Positions 51,829 through 59,514 of a stretch of 64,000 nucleotides of DNA are shown here, piece after piece. Positions within the stretch are counted from its first letter, which is position 1. Every line of letters begins with the position of its first letter. This DNA comes from Rugosimonospora acidiphila (lineage in GTDB: Bacteria > Actinomycetota > Actinomycetes > Mycobacteriales > Micromonosporaceae): the NCBI RefSeq assembly GCF_039543385.1, contig NZ_BAABJQ010000002.1, positions 62,001-126,000 of the forward strand, given 5' to 3'. Both the position numbers and the translations under genes were made by a program. Below the pieces are notes generated by a model that was not told the origin of the DNA, made no database searches, and saw only the letters and a list, made by a program, of their open reading frames with translations.

Positions 51829-52718
51829 CCGAACTCCTGCAGGACGCTCACCAGGGTCTCGGCGAACTCGGCCGGCTGTTCGAGGTAGACGGTGTGCCCA
51901 CCGGGGAACTCCTCGCACGGCACGCCGAGTTGCTCGGCGAGCACGTGCGCCGGCCGGTGGTACGGCTTGCCGACGCTGTCCCGCCCGGTGGCCAGCCGCC
52001 ACGGCACCGCTGCGTCGCGCAGCGCGTCCAGGTCGGGCTGATAGGTCAGGCCGACTGGCAGTTCGCGGCGCAGCAGCAGGTCCGCGTTGCCGAGTTGGCG
52101 CGTCATCGAACTCGGCCGACCGCCGGTGATCCGGCGCACGGCCGCGCCGACCGGCAGGGCGATCCGGGACGCGCCGGCGACCACGGCCTGCCCTACCGGG
52201 GACCGGAACAGCCACGGGGGATCCGTCATGGTCATGGCGCCGAAGGCGGCGTATGCCCGCAGGGGGCTCTTCTCCTGGGCGATCCGGGAGAGTCCGGCGA
52301 GGGCCCGCCACTCCGGGCTGTCGGAGGGCAGGATCGACACCAGCGGCGGCTCGTGGGCCACCGCGCCGAGCAGCCGATCACCGTGGTGAGCCAGCATTTC
52401 CAGGGCGAACAGCGCGCCGGCGCTGCCGCCGAAGAGGTATGCCCGTTTCACGCCGTAGTGGTCGAGAACCGCGACGGCGTCAGCCGCCTGGGTGCCGGCG
52501 TCGATCGCGGCACCCGGCTCGGTGAACCGGCTGCGCGAGTTGCCCCGCCGATCGTAGGTGAGCACGGTGTAGCGCTGGGCGAGCAGCGGAACGACGTTCT
52601 CGTACATGCCCGCGTCGCCGCCCCCACCGGAGATCAGCAGCAGTGGTGGACCGTCCCCGGCCCGCTCGCTGTAGAGGCGGGCGCTGGGAACCGCCACGTA
52701 GTCCGAGGCCAGGCCCAT
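51825..52718 (-). CDS. Alpha/beta hydrolase under TetR control
   Basis: 297-residue hydrolase. The oxyanion region is LLLISGGGGDAGMYENV, the nucleophile elbow FGGSAGALFALEML, and the histidine EFPGGHTVYLEQP, all typical of the catabolic/antibiotic-hydrolysing branch. The start at 52718 sits seven bases after the -10 TACGAT, so the transcript is probably leaderless. It is the first gene of a two-gene operon with its TetR regulator. The hydrolase may inactivate the regulator's inducer (inference). Confidence 0.9.
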   Translation of the reverse strand: MGLASDYVAVPSARLYSERAGDGPPLLLISGGGGDAGMYENVVPLLAQRYTVLTYDRRGNSRSRFTEPGAAIDAGTQAADAVAVLDHYGVKRAYLFGGSAGALFALEMLAHHGDRLLGAVAHEPPLVSILPSDSPEWRALAGLSRIAQEKSPLRAYAAFGAMTMTDPPWLFRSPVGQAVVAGASRIALPVGAAVRRITGGRPSSMTRQLGNADLLLRRELPVGLTYQPDLDALRDAAVPWRLATGRDSVGKPYHRPAHVLAEQLGVPCEEFPGGHTVYLEQPAEFAETLVSVLQEFG

Positions 52719-52719
52719 G

Positions 52720-52754
52720 GTCTACATCGTAGACTTTAGCTACGGCGTAGACAA
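52720..52754 (-). promoter_or_regulatory. TetR-controlled promoter with two operators
   Basis: Minus-strand TTGTCT (52749-52754) and TACGAT (52726-52731) are 17 bases apart; the start codon follows the -10 by seven bases. A perfect palindrome GTCTACATCGTAGAC (52720-52734) covers the -10, and a second, imperfect copy GCTACGGCGTAGAC (52739-52752) covers the -35. This is a textbook repressor arrangement for the TetR gene in the operon. Confidence 0.75.
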
Positions 52755-52821
52755 CGGGCCGCCCTGACGTAGAAAACGGCCGCCGCGGCGCGGACCCGCC
52801 GCCGCGTACGGTGGAGGTGCC

Positions 52822-53178
52822 ATGAGCAGCGACAACCGCGGGATCCGCGACGAACTTCTGCGGCTGCGCGAGCAGGCCGCGGCCCACGTCGCCGCCCTGG
52901 ACAGCGATCTGCGGGAGCTGTTCGAGGCGTCCCGGTCGTCCAACGCCGATGACGAACACGACCCCGAGGGCGCCACGATAGCCTTCGAACGAGCGCAGCT
53001 CGCGGCCGTGCGGGACGCGGCATCCCGGCACCTCGCCGACCTGGACGCCGCCGTGCGCCGCCTCGACGCCGGTACCTACGGTGTGTGCGAGCGGTGTTCC
53101 CAGCCGATCCCTGCCGAACGGCTTGCCGCGCGCCCCACCGCCCTGCGGTGCGTGCGATGCGCTGCCCGCTCGGTCTGA
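52822..53178 (+). CDS. DksA/TraR-family zinc-finger protein
   Basis: 118-residue protein with an N-terminal coiled coil (LLRLREQAAAHVAALDSDLRELFEA ... LADLDAAVRRLDAGTYG) and a C-terminal four-cysteine zinc finger, CERC (91-94) and CVRC. These are the DksA/TraR features; the family binds the secondary channel of RNA polymerase, although actinobacterial members are little characterised. The acidic tip between the coils (NADDEHDPEG) may correspond to the DksA tip region. It is divergent from the TetR-controlled hydrolase, 103 bases between starts, and 14 bases upstream of the next esterase, so probably cotranscribed with it. Confidence 0.88.
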   Translation: MSSDNRGIRDELLRLREQAAAHVAALDSDLRELFEASRSSNADDEHDPEGATIAFERAQLAAVRDAASRHLADLDAAVRRLDAGTYGVCERCSQPIPAERLAARPTALRCVRCAARSV

Positions 53179-53192
53179 CGATGGAGGTCCGG

Positions 53193-54086
53193 ATGAGCCA
53201 GCAACAACAGGGCGCCGGTGCCCTGCCGAACCTCGCCCCGGACAGCCCCGACGAGTCGCTCGCCGGGCAGCGCGCCGACTTCGCCCGGCAGCAGGCTGCG
53301 GTACCCGACGACGTCACGGTCCGGGAGCGGACCCTCGGCGCCCGGCCCGCGCTCGAGCTCCGGGTCGCCGGCACCGCCAGTGCCGGGACGCTGCTCTTCC
53401 TGCACGGCGGCGGATACGTCCTCGGGTCGCCACGGACCCACGCCGCCCTCACCGCGACGCTGGCCCGCCGAACGGGCACCACCGCCGTCTCACTCGACTA
53501 CCGCCTGGCGCCCGAGCACCCGTTCCCGGCGCCGGTCGAGGACGCACTCGCCGCGTACCGCGCCGTGCTCGACAGCGGAGTGAAGGCGGAGGACCTCGTC
53601 CTGGCCGGAGACTCGGCCGGCGGCGGCCTCGTGCTCGCCACCCTGCTCAGCGTCCGGGAGGCAGGGCTACCCCAGCCGGCCGCCGCAGCCGTCTTCTCGC
53701 CCTGGGTCGACCTCACCCTCTCCGGGGCGAGCATGCGGGGCAAGGAGGGCATCGACCCGATCTTCACGAAGGACAGTCTCCGGGTGTTCGCCGACCGGTA
53801 CCTCGGTGACGGCGACCGCTCGGTGGGGCTGGCCAGCCCGGTGTTCGCGGACCTGCACGGCCTGCCACCGCTGCTCGTGCAGGTCGGCTCGCACGAGGTC
53901 CTGCTCGACGACGCGGTACGCCTCGCGGCCCGCGCGGGTGCCGACGATGTCAACGTCACGCTGGAGATCTGGGCCGAGCTGTCGCACGTGTTCCAGGACC
54001 GCTTCGAGACCCTGAAGGAGGCGGACCGGGCTCTAGACCGGGCGGCTCGCTTCCTCACCGACCACCTCGGCGCCAACGGTCGGTAG
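53193..54086 (+). CDS. Alpha/beta hydrolase fold-3 (HSL-type esterase)
   Basis: 297-residue esterase of the hormone-sensitive-lipase group: HGGGYVLGSPRTH (oxyanion hole), DYRLAPEHPFPAPVEDALAAYR, GDSAGGGLVLATL (nucleophile), SPWVDLTLSG, with the acid and histidine in VGSHEVLLDDA and LSHVFQDRF. The ATG at 53193 has GGAGG five bases upstream. It follows the DksA/TraR-like gene with a 14-base spacer. It is one of several unrelated hydrolases in this window and likely acts on short acyl esters. Confidence 0.9.
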   Translation: MSQQQQGAGALPNLAPDSPDESLAGQRADFARQQAAVPDDVTVRERTLGARPALELRVAGTASAGTLLFLHGGGYVLGSPRTHAALTATLARRTGTTAVSLDYRLAPEHPFPAPVEDALAAYRAVLDSGVKAEDLVLAGDSAGGGLVLATLLSVREAGLPQPAAAAVFSPWVDLTLSGASMRGKEGIDPIFTKDSLRVFADRYLGDGDRSVGLASPVFADLHGLPPLLVQVGSHEVLLDDAVRLAARAGADDVNVTLEIWAELSHVFQDRFETLKEADRALDRAARFLTDHLGANGR

Positions 54087-54132
54087 CGGCCGATCGGCCA
54101 CCCGGGCGGACGGCGTTACCGCGCCGCGCGCG

Positions 54133-54432
54133 TCACGCACCCACCGGATCGGTGGTGGTCCCCTCCTCGGTGCTGATCACCTCGTCGATCAGTGAGAAGA
54201 ATGCCTGGATGCCGGCGCGGTCGCCGCCCCGGCGCCGGGACTCGGCGAAGTCCTCGGGCGAGCCCCAGAAGACGATGTCCAGCCATTCGTCGCCGGCCAG
54301 CCGGATCAGCCGCGCGCCGAGGAAGCCGGTGCGATCGGCCTGGAAGTCGCGCAGCATCGCCGGCCGGGCGGCCAGCAGAGCGTCGGCGCGCGCCGCGGGC
54401 ACGCGGAAACGGGTTATTTCGACAGTGGTCAT
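54133..54432 (-). CDS. Antibiotic biosynthesis monooxygenase-like (ABM) protein
   Basis: 99-residue ferredoxin-fold protein of the ABM family: MTTVEITRFRVPAARADALLAARPAMLRDFQADRTGFLGARLIRL, then DEWLDIVFWGSPEDFAES. Members act as cofactor-less monooxygenases on quinols or as small binding proteins. The ATG at 54432 follows GAGGAG. It is the last gene on this strand before a small ORF 29 bases upstream and may be in an operon with it. Substrate unknown. Confidence 0.8.
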   Translation of the reverse strand: MTTVEITRFRVPAARADALLAARPAMLRDFQADRTGFLGARLIRLAGDEWLDIVFWGSPEDFAESRRRGGDRAGIQAFFSLIDEVISTEEGTTTDPVGA

Positions 54433-54461
54433 GGCTCCTCGATTCATCGGGTATCGGGCAA

Positions 54462-54647
54462 TCAGCCCTTGATCCCCAGCATCAGCCTGAGCTGGGCGAG
54501 CAGGACGTCGCGGAACTGCGCGGGCGACGGCATGGGCTGGTGCTGGACGCGAGAGGTGATCAGCCCGGCCAGGGCGAAGAGCCCCGCCACGCCCTCCAGC
54601 ACCACTGCCCGCTTCGCCCCGCCCGCACGCCTTTTGTGGATCGTCAC
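54462..54647 (-). CDS. Small membrane protein, hypothetical
   Basis: 61 codons from the GTG at 54647, with a basic N-terminus (TIHKRRAGGAKR), one predicted membrane helix (AVVLEGVAGLFALAGLI) and an amphipathic tail (FRDVLLAQLRLMLGIKG). It lies 29 bases upstream of the ABM gene on the same strand. No family recognised and no strong ribosome site, so it is tentative. Confidence 0.4.
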   Translation of the reverse strand: MTIHKRRAGGAKRAVVLEGVAGLFALAGLITSRVQHQPMPSPAQFRDVLLAQLRLMLGIKG

Positions 54648-54701
54648 GGGGTTATCGCCGCGATGGGAGGTTGCGGTTTCCGCGAAGCCTGACGCGCTGG
54701 C

Positions 54702-54970
54702 ATGAAAGCACGGTACCCGCCGTACCGGTCGAGCACCTTGCACGCCCTCGGAGTCGGCGGCCCCGACCAGGCGGGCGCCATCACCTCCTACGCGGAGGAA
54801 CTGATCCGTCGACTCCGTCCGCGGAGCACGGGAAAGCAGAACGTCCAATACCTGACCGCCGCCGATGCCAACCCCGAGGGCGTGCGCCGGGCGTACGACT
54901 CCGGCACCCTCCGGCGGCTGGTCACCGTGAAGCGGACCTACGACGCGGACAACATGTCGCCGTCGTCTCT
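54702..54970 (+). pseudogene. C-terminal fragment of a BBE-type FAD oxidoreductase
   Basis: About 90 codons: the segment NVQYLTAADANPEGVRRAYDSGTLRRLVTVKRTYDADNM matches the end of berberine-bridge-enzyme-like FAD oxidoreductases and aligns with KQANFLTGYDTTIEEVARAYEPDTFQRLVEVKRAVDPPNM of the intact gene just downstream. After it the ending FRLNH is lost (MSPSSLIRG). No FAD-binding part exists here, so it is the relic of a second, related enzyme, perhaps from a tandem duplication. Confidence 0.65.
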
Positions 54971-55077
54971 CATACGAGGTAGCCGACCGAATAGGCGTCG
55001 CGCTGGGTGATAGGCCGCGCGCGGAGGGGGTATCGGCGAGGAGGGACGGAAAGGCAACGAGGCCAGGGGGCCACGGG

Positions 55078-56469
55078 ATGACGTACGTGATCGACCGGGA
55101 CGATCTGGCCCGGCTGTCCACGGCGGCCGCCGGCCCGGTTGTCGCCCCCGGCGACGAGGGATACCTCGCGGAGACCGCCACCTGGAATACGGCTCTCGCG
55201 CAACGCCCCACCGTCGCGGTCGGCGCCACGTCCGCCGCCGACGTGCGGGCCGCCGTCCGCTTCGCCGGCGCGAACGGTTTGCCGGTTGCCGTGGTCGCCA
55301 CGGGACACGGCGCGGTCGTGGCCGCGGACGACGCAGTCATGATCAACCTGCGCCGGCTGAACGACGTCAAGATCGACGCGCAGTCGCGTACGGCGACGAT
55401 CGGCGCCGCCGTCAAAGCCCAGCAACTGATCGATGCGGCGGCCGAGGTCGGTCTGGCCCCGATGGCCGGCTCGTCGCCCAACGTCGGCGTGGTCGGCTAC
55501 ATCCTCGGCGGCGGAGTCAGTCCCACCCTCAGCCGCACGTACGGCTTCGCCGCCGATCACGTGCACAACGCCGACATCGTCTGCTCGGACGGCTCACTCC
55601 GGCGCATCGACGCGAACCACGATCCCGACCTGTTCTGGGCAGTGCCCGGCGGCGCGGGAAACTTCGGCGTGGTCACCTCGCTGACCATGGACCTGGTGCC
55701 GATGACGGACCTGTACGGCGGCGGGCTGTACTTTGCCGGCGAGCACGTCGAGCAGGTGGTCGACGCCTACTGCCGGTTGGCGGCCGCCGCCCCGCAAGAG
55801 CTGACGGTCTCGATGGCATTCCTGCGACTGGGGTCGGCACCGTCCGTGCCGGAGCCGTTGCGCGACCGCTTCAGCGTCCACGTCCGGATCGCCTACCTGG
55901 GGTCGGCCGACGACGGCCAACGGCTCGTCGCGGACCTGCGCGCCGCCGCGCCGTGCCTGATCGACACGGTGGCCGAGATGCCGTACACAGCGATCGCCTC
56001 CATCCACGCCGATCCGGTCGAGCCGACTCCGACGTACGAGATGTCGGCCCTGCTCCAGGACTTTCCCGCCCAGGCCGCCCAGGCGCTGATCGCCGCCGCC
56101 GGGCCTGGCCTCGACACCCCGGTCGGAATAATTGAGATCCGCCAGTTCGGCGGCGCGCTTGCCGGCGAACCCCGAGTGCCGAACGCCGTCGGCAACCGGG
56201 ACGCCGCCTTCCAGCTCTCCGCGGCCGGGTTCGGCGCACCGGGCATGGCGGAGAAGTTCCGTGCGCCGTTGGCCGCGCTGACCCAGGCGATGGCCCCGTG
56301 GACGACGGGCGGCAAGCAGGCCAACTTCCTGACCGGCTACGACACCACGATCGAGGAGGTCGCGCGGGCTTACGAGCCAGACACCTTCCAGCGTCTGGTG
56401 GAGGTCAAGCGCGCCGTCGACCCGCCCAACATGTTCCGCATCAACCACAGCATCGCGCCGGGGCAATGA
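55078..56469 (+). CDS. FAD-dependent oxidoreductase (berberine-bridge-enzyme-like)
   Basis: 463-residue oxidoreductase of the PCMH/BBE group. The FAD-binding domain shows VAVGATSAADVRAAVRFAGANGLPVAVVATGHG with the histidine that often carries FAD covalently, then GSSPNVGVVGYILGGGVSPTLSRTYGFAADHV, and the C-terminal BBE motif FRINHSI. The second covalent anchor (CGxGHC) is not present, so FAD is probably mono-covalently bound through that histidine. These enzymes oxidise alcohols, sugars or amines, often in secondary metabolism. The ATG at 55078 follows GGGGG at a good distance. Substrate unknown. Confidence 0.9.
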   Translation: MTYVIDRDDLARLSTAAAGPVVAPGDEGYLAETATWNTALAQRPTVAVGATSAADVRAAVRFAGANGLPVAVVATGHGAVVAADDAVMINLRRLNDVKIDAQSRTATIGAAVKAQQLIDAAAEVGLAPMAGSSPNVGVVGYILGGGVSPTLSRTYGFAADHVHNADIVCSDGSLRRIDANHDPDLFWAVPGGAGNFGVVTSLTMDLVPMTDLYGGGLYFAGEHVEQVVDAYCRLAAAAPQELTVSMAFLRLGSAPSVPEPLRDRFSVHVRIAYLGSADDGQRLVADLRAAAPCLIDTVAEMPYTAIASIHADPVEPTPTYEMSALLQDFPAQAAQALIAAAGPGLDTPVGIIEIRQFGGALAGEPRVPNAVGNRDAAFQLSAAGFGAPGMAEKFRAPLAALTQAMAPWTTGGKQANFLTGYDTTIEEVARAYEPDTFQRLVEVKRAVDPPNMFRINHSIAPGQ

Positions 56470-56479
56470 GCGGGCCAGT

Positions 56480-57058
56480 TCAGCGTGGTTGGGCAGGTGA
56501 CCGTTGCGCGGTCAGTCCGGTGCGCCGGAGCACGACGTCGAACTCCAGCGCCACCTTCTTACTGATCGACGCGCTGGTCGCGGCGTTCCAGTTCACGCCC
56601 CAGTCCGCGCGATTGATCATTGCACTGCCCGTGAACTGAATCCGGATACCGTCCCGGGGGTCACGCTGGATGCCGGTCCGCTCGAAGGCCACGGTGACCG
56701 GCTTGGTGACGCCGCGAATGGTCAGGCCACCGGTGAGTTCGAAGGCGGTTTCGTCGACCTGCCGCACCCCGGTCGAGGCGAAAGCGATGGTCGGATAGTG
56801 GTCCCGGTCAAGGAACTTTCCGCGCAACAGGCCGTCGCGCTGCGAGTTGTGCGTCTGGATGCTGCCGGCCTGGATCGTGAGCTTCACGCGTGACCTCGAC
56901 GGATCGTTACCGTCCAAGTGTCCGCCGCCCGCGAACTCCTCGAACTGCCCGCGCACCTTCGGACCGATCGGGTGGCGGGCAACGAAGCCGATCCGGGTGT
57001 CGGCGGTGACGAGGATGTAGTCGCCGGTCAGCTCGCCGAACGTGGCTGTGCCTGTCAT
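56480..57058 (-). CDS. YceI-family lipid-binding protein
   Basis: 192-residue lipocalin-like protein of the YceI family: GDYILVTADTRIGFVARHPIGPKVRGQFEEFAGGGHLD, FLDRDHYPTIAFASTGV, GGLTIRGVTKPVTVAFERTG, and the closing DWGVNWNAA. No signal peptide, so cytoplasmic, like many actinobacterial members; it may bind isoprenoid quinones or similar lipids. GGAG lies eight bases before the ATG at 57058. It is divergent from the LysR regulator (135-base gap), which probably controls it, and convergent with the FAD oxidoreductase gene, ten bases between stops. Confidence 0.9.
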   Translation of the reverse strand: MTGTATFGELTGDYILVTADTRIGFVARHPIGPKVRGQFEEFAGGGHLDGNDPSRSRVKLTIQAGSIQTHNSQRDGLLRGKFLDRDHYPTIAFASTGVRQVDETAFELTGGLTIRGVTKPVTVAFERTGIQRDPRDGIRIQFTGSAMINRADWGVNWNAATSASISKKVALEFDVVLRRTGLTAQRSPAQPR

Positions 57059-57192
57059 GCCATTTACTCCTGGATGAATCAAAGAGGTAGAGGGTTGGTG
57101 GTTCGGCTTGCGCTGACAGGTTCAGCATTCAGGCAGCCCGGAGGCGTAACAAGGTAAGCTTCGTGGGGCGATTGATCACGCTGGAGTTATCA

Positions 57193-58083
57193 GTGGAGCT
57201 GCGGGACATCGAGATCTTCCTGACGCTGGCCGAGGAGCTGCACTTCGGCCGCACCGCCGAACGGCTCCACGTGTCCCAGGCCCGGGTCAGCCAGGCCGTC
57301 AGCAAACAGGAACGGCGCCTCGGCGTGGCCCTGTTCGATCGCACCAGCCGGCGGGTGAGTCTGACCCCGGTCGGCCGGCGCCTCCGCGAAGACCTGCGGC
57401 AGGCCCTCGACCTTCTCCACGAGGGACTCGCTCGCGCCGAAGCGGCCGGCCTGGGCGCGGGCCAGACCCTACGCGTCGGCGTCTTCGGTCACGCGGGACA
57501 CGAACTACGCCCCCTCGTCGAGGTGTTCCGCGCTCGCTACCCCGGCAGCGATGTCCAGTTCAACGAAATCACCGGCAGTCACCCGTTCACCGCCCTGCGC
57601 ACCGGGGACAATGACGTGAACGTGCTGTGGTTGCCCGTTGCCGAACCTGACCTCACGGTCGGCCCCACCGTGTACACCGGGGGCCGCGTGCTGGCCGTGT
57701 CGGCCGACCATCCGCTCGCCGAGCGCGGCACCGCATCCCTGGAGGACCTCGCCGACTACCACGTCGTCGACCTCGGCCCCGACGCCCCCGAGTACTGGGT
57801 CGCGTCCATGGTCCCGACGCGTACGCCGGGCGGCCGCCGGATCCCACGCGGACCTACCGCCCGGACCTTCCACGAGGTCCTTTCCCTGGTCGCCGCCGGG
57901 AAGTGCGTCCAGCCACTGGGCGAGATCGCCGCCCGCTACCACAGTCCCCCGGGCATCGCCTTCCTGCCTGTGCGCGATGCTCCGGACGTTCATTGGGCGC
58001 TGACTTGGCACTCCGCCGCCGACAGCCCCGCTATCCGCGGCCTGGCCCGAACCGCCGCTGACCTCGGCCCCATCGCGCTATAA
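57193..58083 (+). CDS. LysR-family transcriptional regulator
   Basis: 296-residue LysR-type regulator. The HTH at the N-terminus reads LRDIEIFLTLAEELHFGRTAERLHVSQARVSQAVSKQERRLGVALFDR, followed by the effector domain (LRVGVFGHAGHELRPLVEVFRARYPGSDVQFNE). GGAG lies eight bases before the GTG at 57193; the GTG/ATG at 57163 is less good. It is divergent from the YceI gene, its likely target. A hairpin follows the gene. Confidence 0.9.
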   Translation: MELRDIEIFLTLAEELHFGRTAERLHVSQARVSQAVSKQERRLGVALFDRTSRRVSLTPVGRRLREDLRQALDLLHEGLARAEAAGLGAGQTLRVGVFGHAGHELRPLVEVFRARYPGSDVQFNEITGSHPFTALRTGDNDVNVLWLPVAEPDLTVGPTVYTGGRVLAVSADHPLAERGTASLEDLADYHVVDLGPDAPEYWVASMVPTRTPGGRRIPRGPTARTFHEVLSLVAAGKCVQPLGEIAARYHSPPGIAFLPVRDAPDVHWALTWHSAADSPAIRGLARTAADLGPIAL

Positions 58084-58125
58084 CGACGACGATAGGAACG
58101 CGGAGAGTGGTTGCACAGCGACGCG

Positions 58126-58165
58126 TACAGGGGGCCGCGCCGCCGAGGCAGAACGGCCCCCTGTA
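58126..58165 (+). terminator. Hairpin terminator after the LysR gene
   Basis: A perfect twelve-base stem (58126-58137 with 58154-58165) with a 16-base loop, 43 bases past the stop at 58083. The remainder of the spacer to 58398 shows no supported gene; one frame (PSSGLDKLLQHSICANAQLW) is possible debris. Confidence 0.6.
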
Positions 58166-58400
58166 TCGGGAAACGGGATAGGTCCGCGGTAATTGCCACC
58201 GGCGGCGCCGCTGCCTCTGCGCCGCCGCCGAGACACCCTCGTCGGGCCTGGACAAACTCCTACAGCACTCCATCTGCGCGAACGCCCAACTCTGGGCCGC
58301 ACGGTTCAGGCTCCGGCCACCCATCCCGTCCGGGCTGCAACTTCTCATGGGCCGTCCACGTGTATAGGGGGCAACATCTTATTTTCGACAAAGGGATGTC

Positions 58401-58835
58401 ATGGGACACGCAGAGCAGGGCCGCGAGCGGGCACACGACGAGCCGGGAGGAGCGCCTGTCTCGGGCACGAGGCGCGGCGGCCAGGTCGTCGGGTACGTCC
58501 TCGTCTCCGGGGTCGTCTATCAACTCGACGGGATTCTGCGACGTCACCGCGTCCGGAACCGCTGGATGCGGATCTCCGTACCGCCGGACGCGGTCCCGGG
58601 CTGTAGGTCGCGGTGGCCCGCGTTCTACTCGGCCTCTGGCCTGCCCGGGCATGAGGTGATAGACGCGGCGCGGGCGCTGAAGATTCAGCATGAGAGCCTG
58701 GAGCGGCTGCGCACCTTCGATGCCCGGACCACCGCGCCGACCATTCGCACCGTGCAACCTTTTGAACGGTCACACCCGTGTCCAGGAAAGGATGACCACT
58801 TCGAGGGTCGGATGGGCTGGCGGGATGCGGGCTGA
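58401..58835 (+). CDS. Hypothetical protein
   Basis: 144 codons, beginning MGHAEQGRERAHDEPGGAPV and continuing RRGGQVVGYVLVSGVVYQLDGILRRHRVRNRWMRISVPPDAVPG. Codon use has the high third-position GC of real genes here, and AAAGGG precedes the ATG at a reasonable distance. No family recognised. The last 30 residues look random, so the true stop may reflect decay. Confidence 0.5.
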   Translation: MGHAEQGRERAHDEPGGAPVSGTRRGGQVVGYVLVSGVVYQLDGILRRHRVRNRWMRISVPPDAVPGCRSRWPAFYSASGLPGHEVIDAARALKIQHESLERLRTFDARTTAPTIRTVQPFERSHPCPGKDDHFEGRMGWRDAG

Positions 58836-58933
58836 TGCTGAGGCAGAGTACGGCGATTTTGTCGAGATGCGGGACTGGTCCGTTTCGCGTACCTCATGTG
58901 TGGTGACTGGCATCGGGCCGAGGATGCGGTGCA

Positions 58934-59420
58934 ATGTGGTTGGGGATCGACCTCCCCGACGGGGGCGGCGTGGGAGAACTGTGGAACGATCTCGCGGCGC
59001 TCCATCTGGACCGGGCGCAGCGCTGCGTCGTACCGTTCCAACTCACCGACCTGCCCGCGGGCGCCAAGGTGCTCGGCTGCACGGTGAGCTTTCCACCGCT
59101 GGGGCAACGGTACGCGAGCGCACAGCTCGTGGTTGGTGATGGGAAGGGCAGCCAGGCGAACGTGGAGCTCGGGGCCACCACCATACTGGGACCGGCCGTA
59201 CCCGACCGCACGGTCAACGGCCACGCCGTCCAGTGGATAGCGACGAAGGACCTCAGGGCTTCGTGTCGAACGACTTCGTCGACGGTGTGCCGCTCGTGCC
59301 GCAGATCGAGGGTGGCTACGGGCAGGCGCAGGCGACGCAGATCCTGGCCGGCATGAGGGCCAGCGCGAGCCTGAACGGGCGCAGCTCCCCGAGCTGGCCC
59401 AGCAACCCCGTGGGGCAAAT
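58934..59420 (+). pseudogene. Frameshifted hypothetical gene
   Basis: One frame reads GVGELWNDLAALHLDRAQRCVVPFQLTDLPAGAKVLGCTVSFPPLG through AVPDRTVNGHAVQWIATKD and then degenerates; from about 59240 another frame takes over with EGPQGFVSNDFVDGVPLVPQIEGGYGQAQATQILAGM. Both parts look coding, so a single frameshift seems to have broken one gene, whose N-terminus is also not obvious. The beta-strand-rich sequence may belong to an extracytoplasmic sensor-type protein, but I do not recognise it. Confidence 0.5.
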
Positions 59421-59514
59421 GACCCGGAAGCCGCGGCCGGCCGACGGTGACGCCGTCAGGCCGCCGCGGCAAACCGGATGGCCGTCTGGTCGCGGCCGCG
59501 GATACGCTGCCAGG

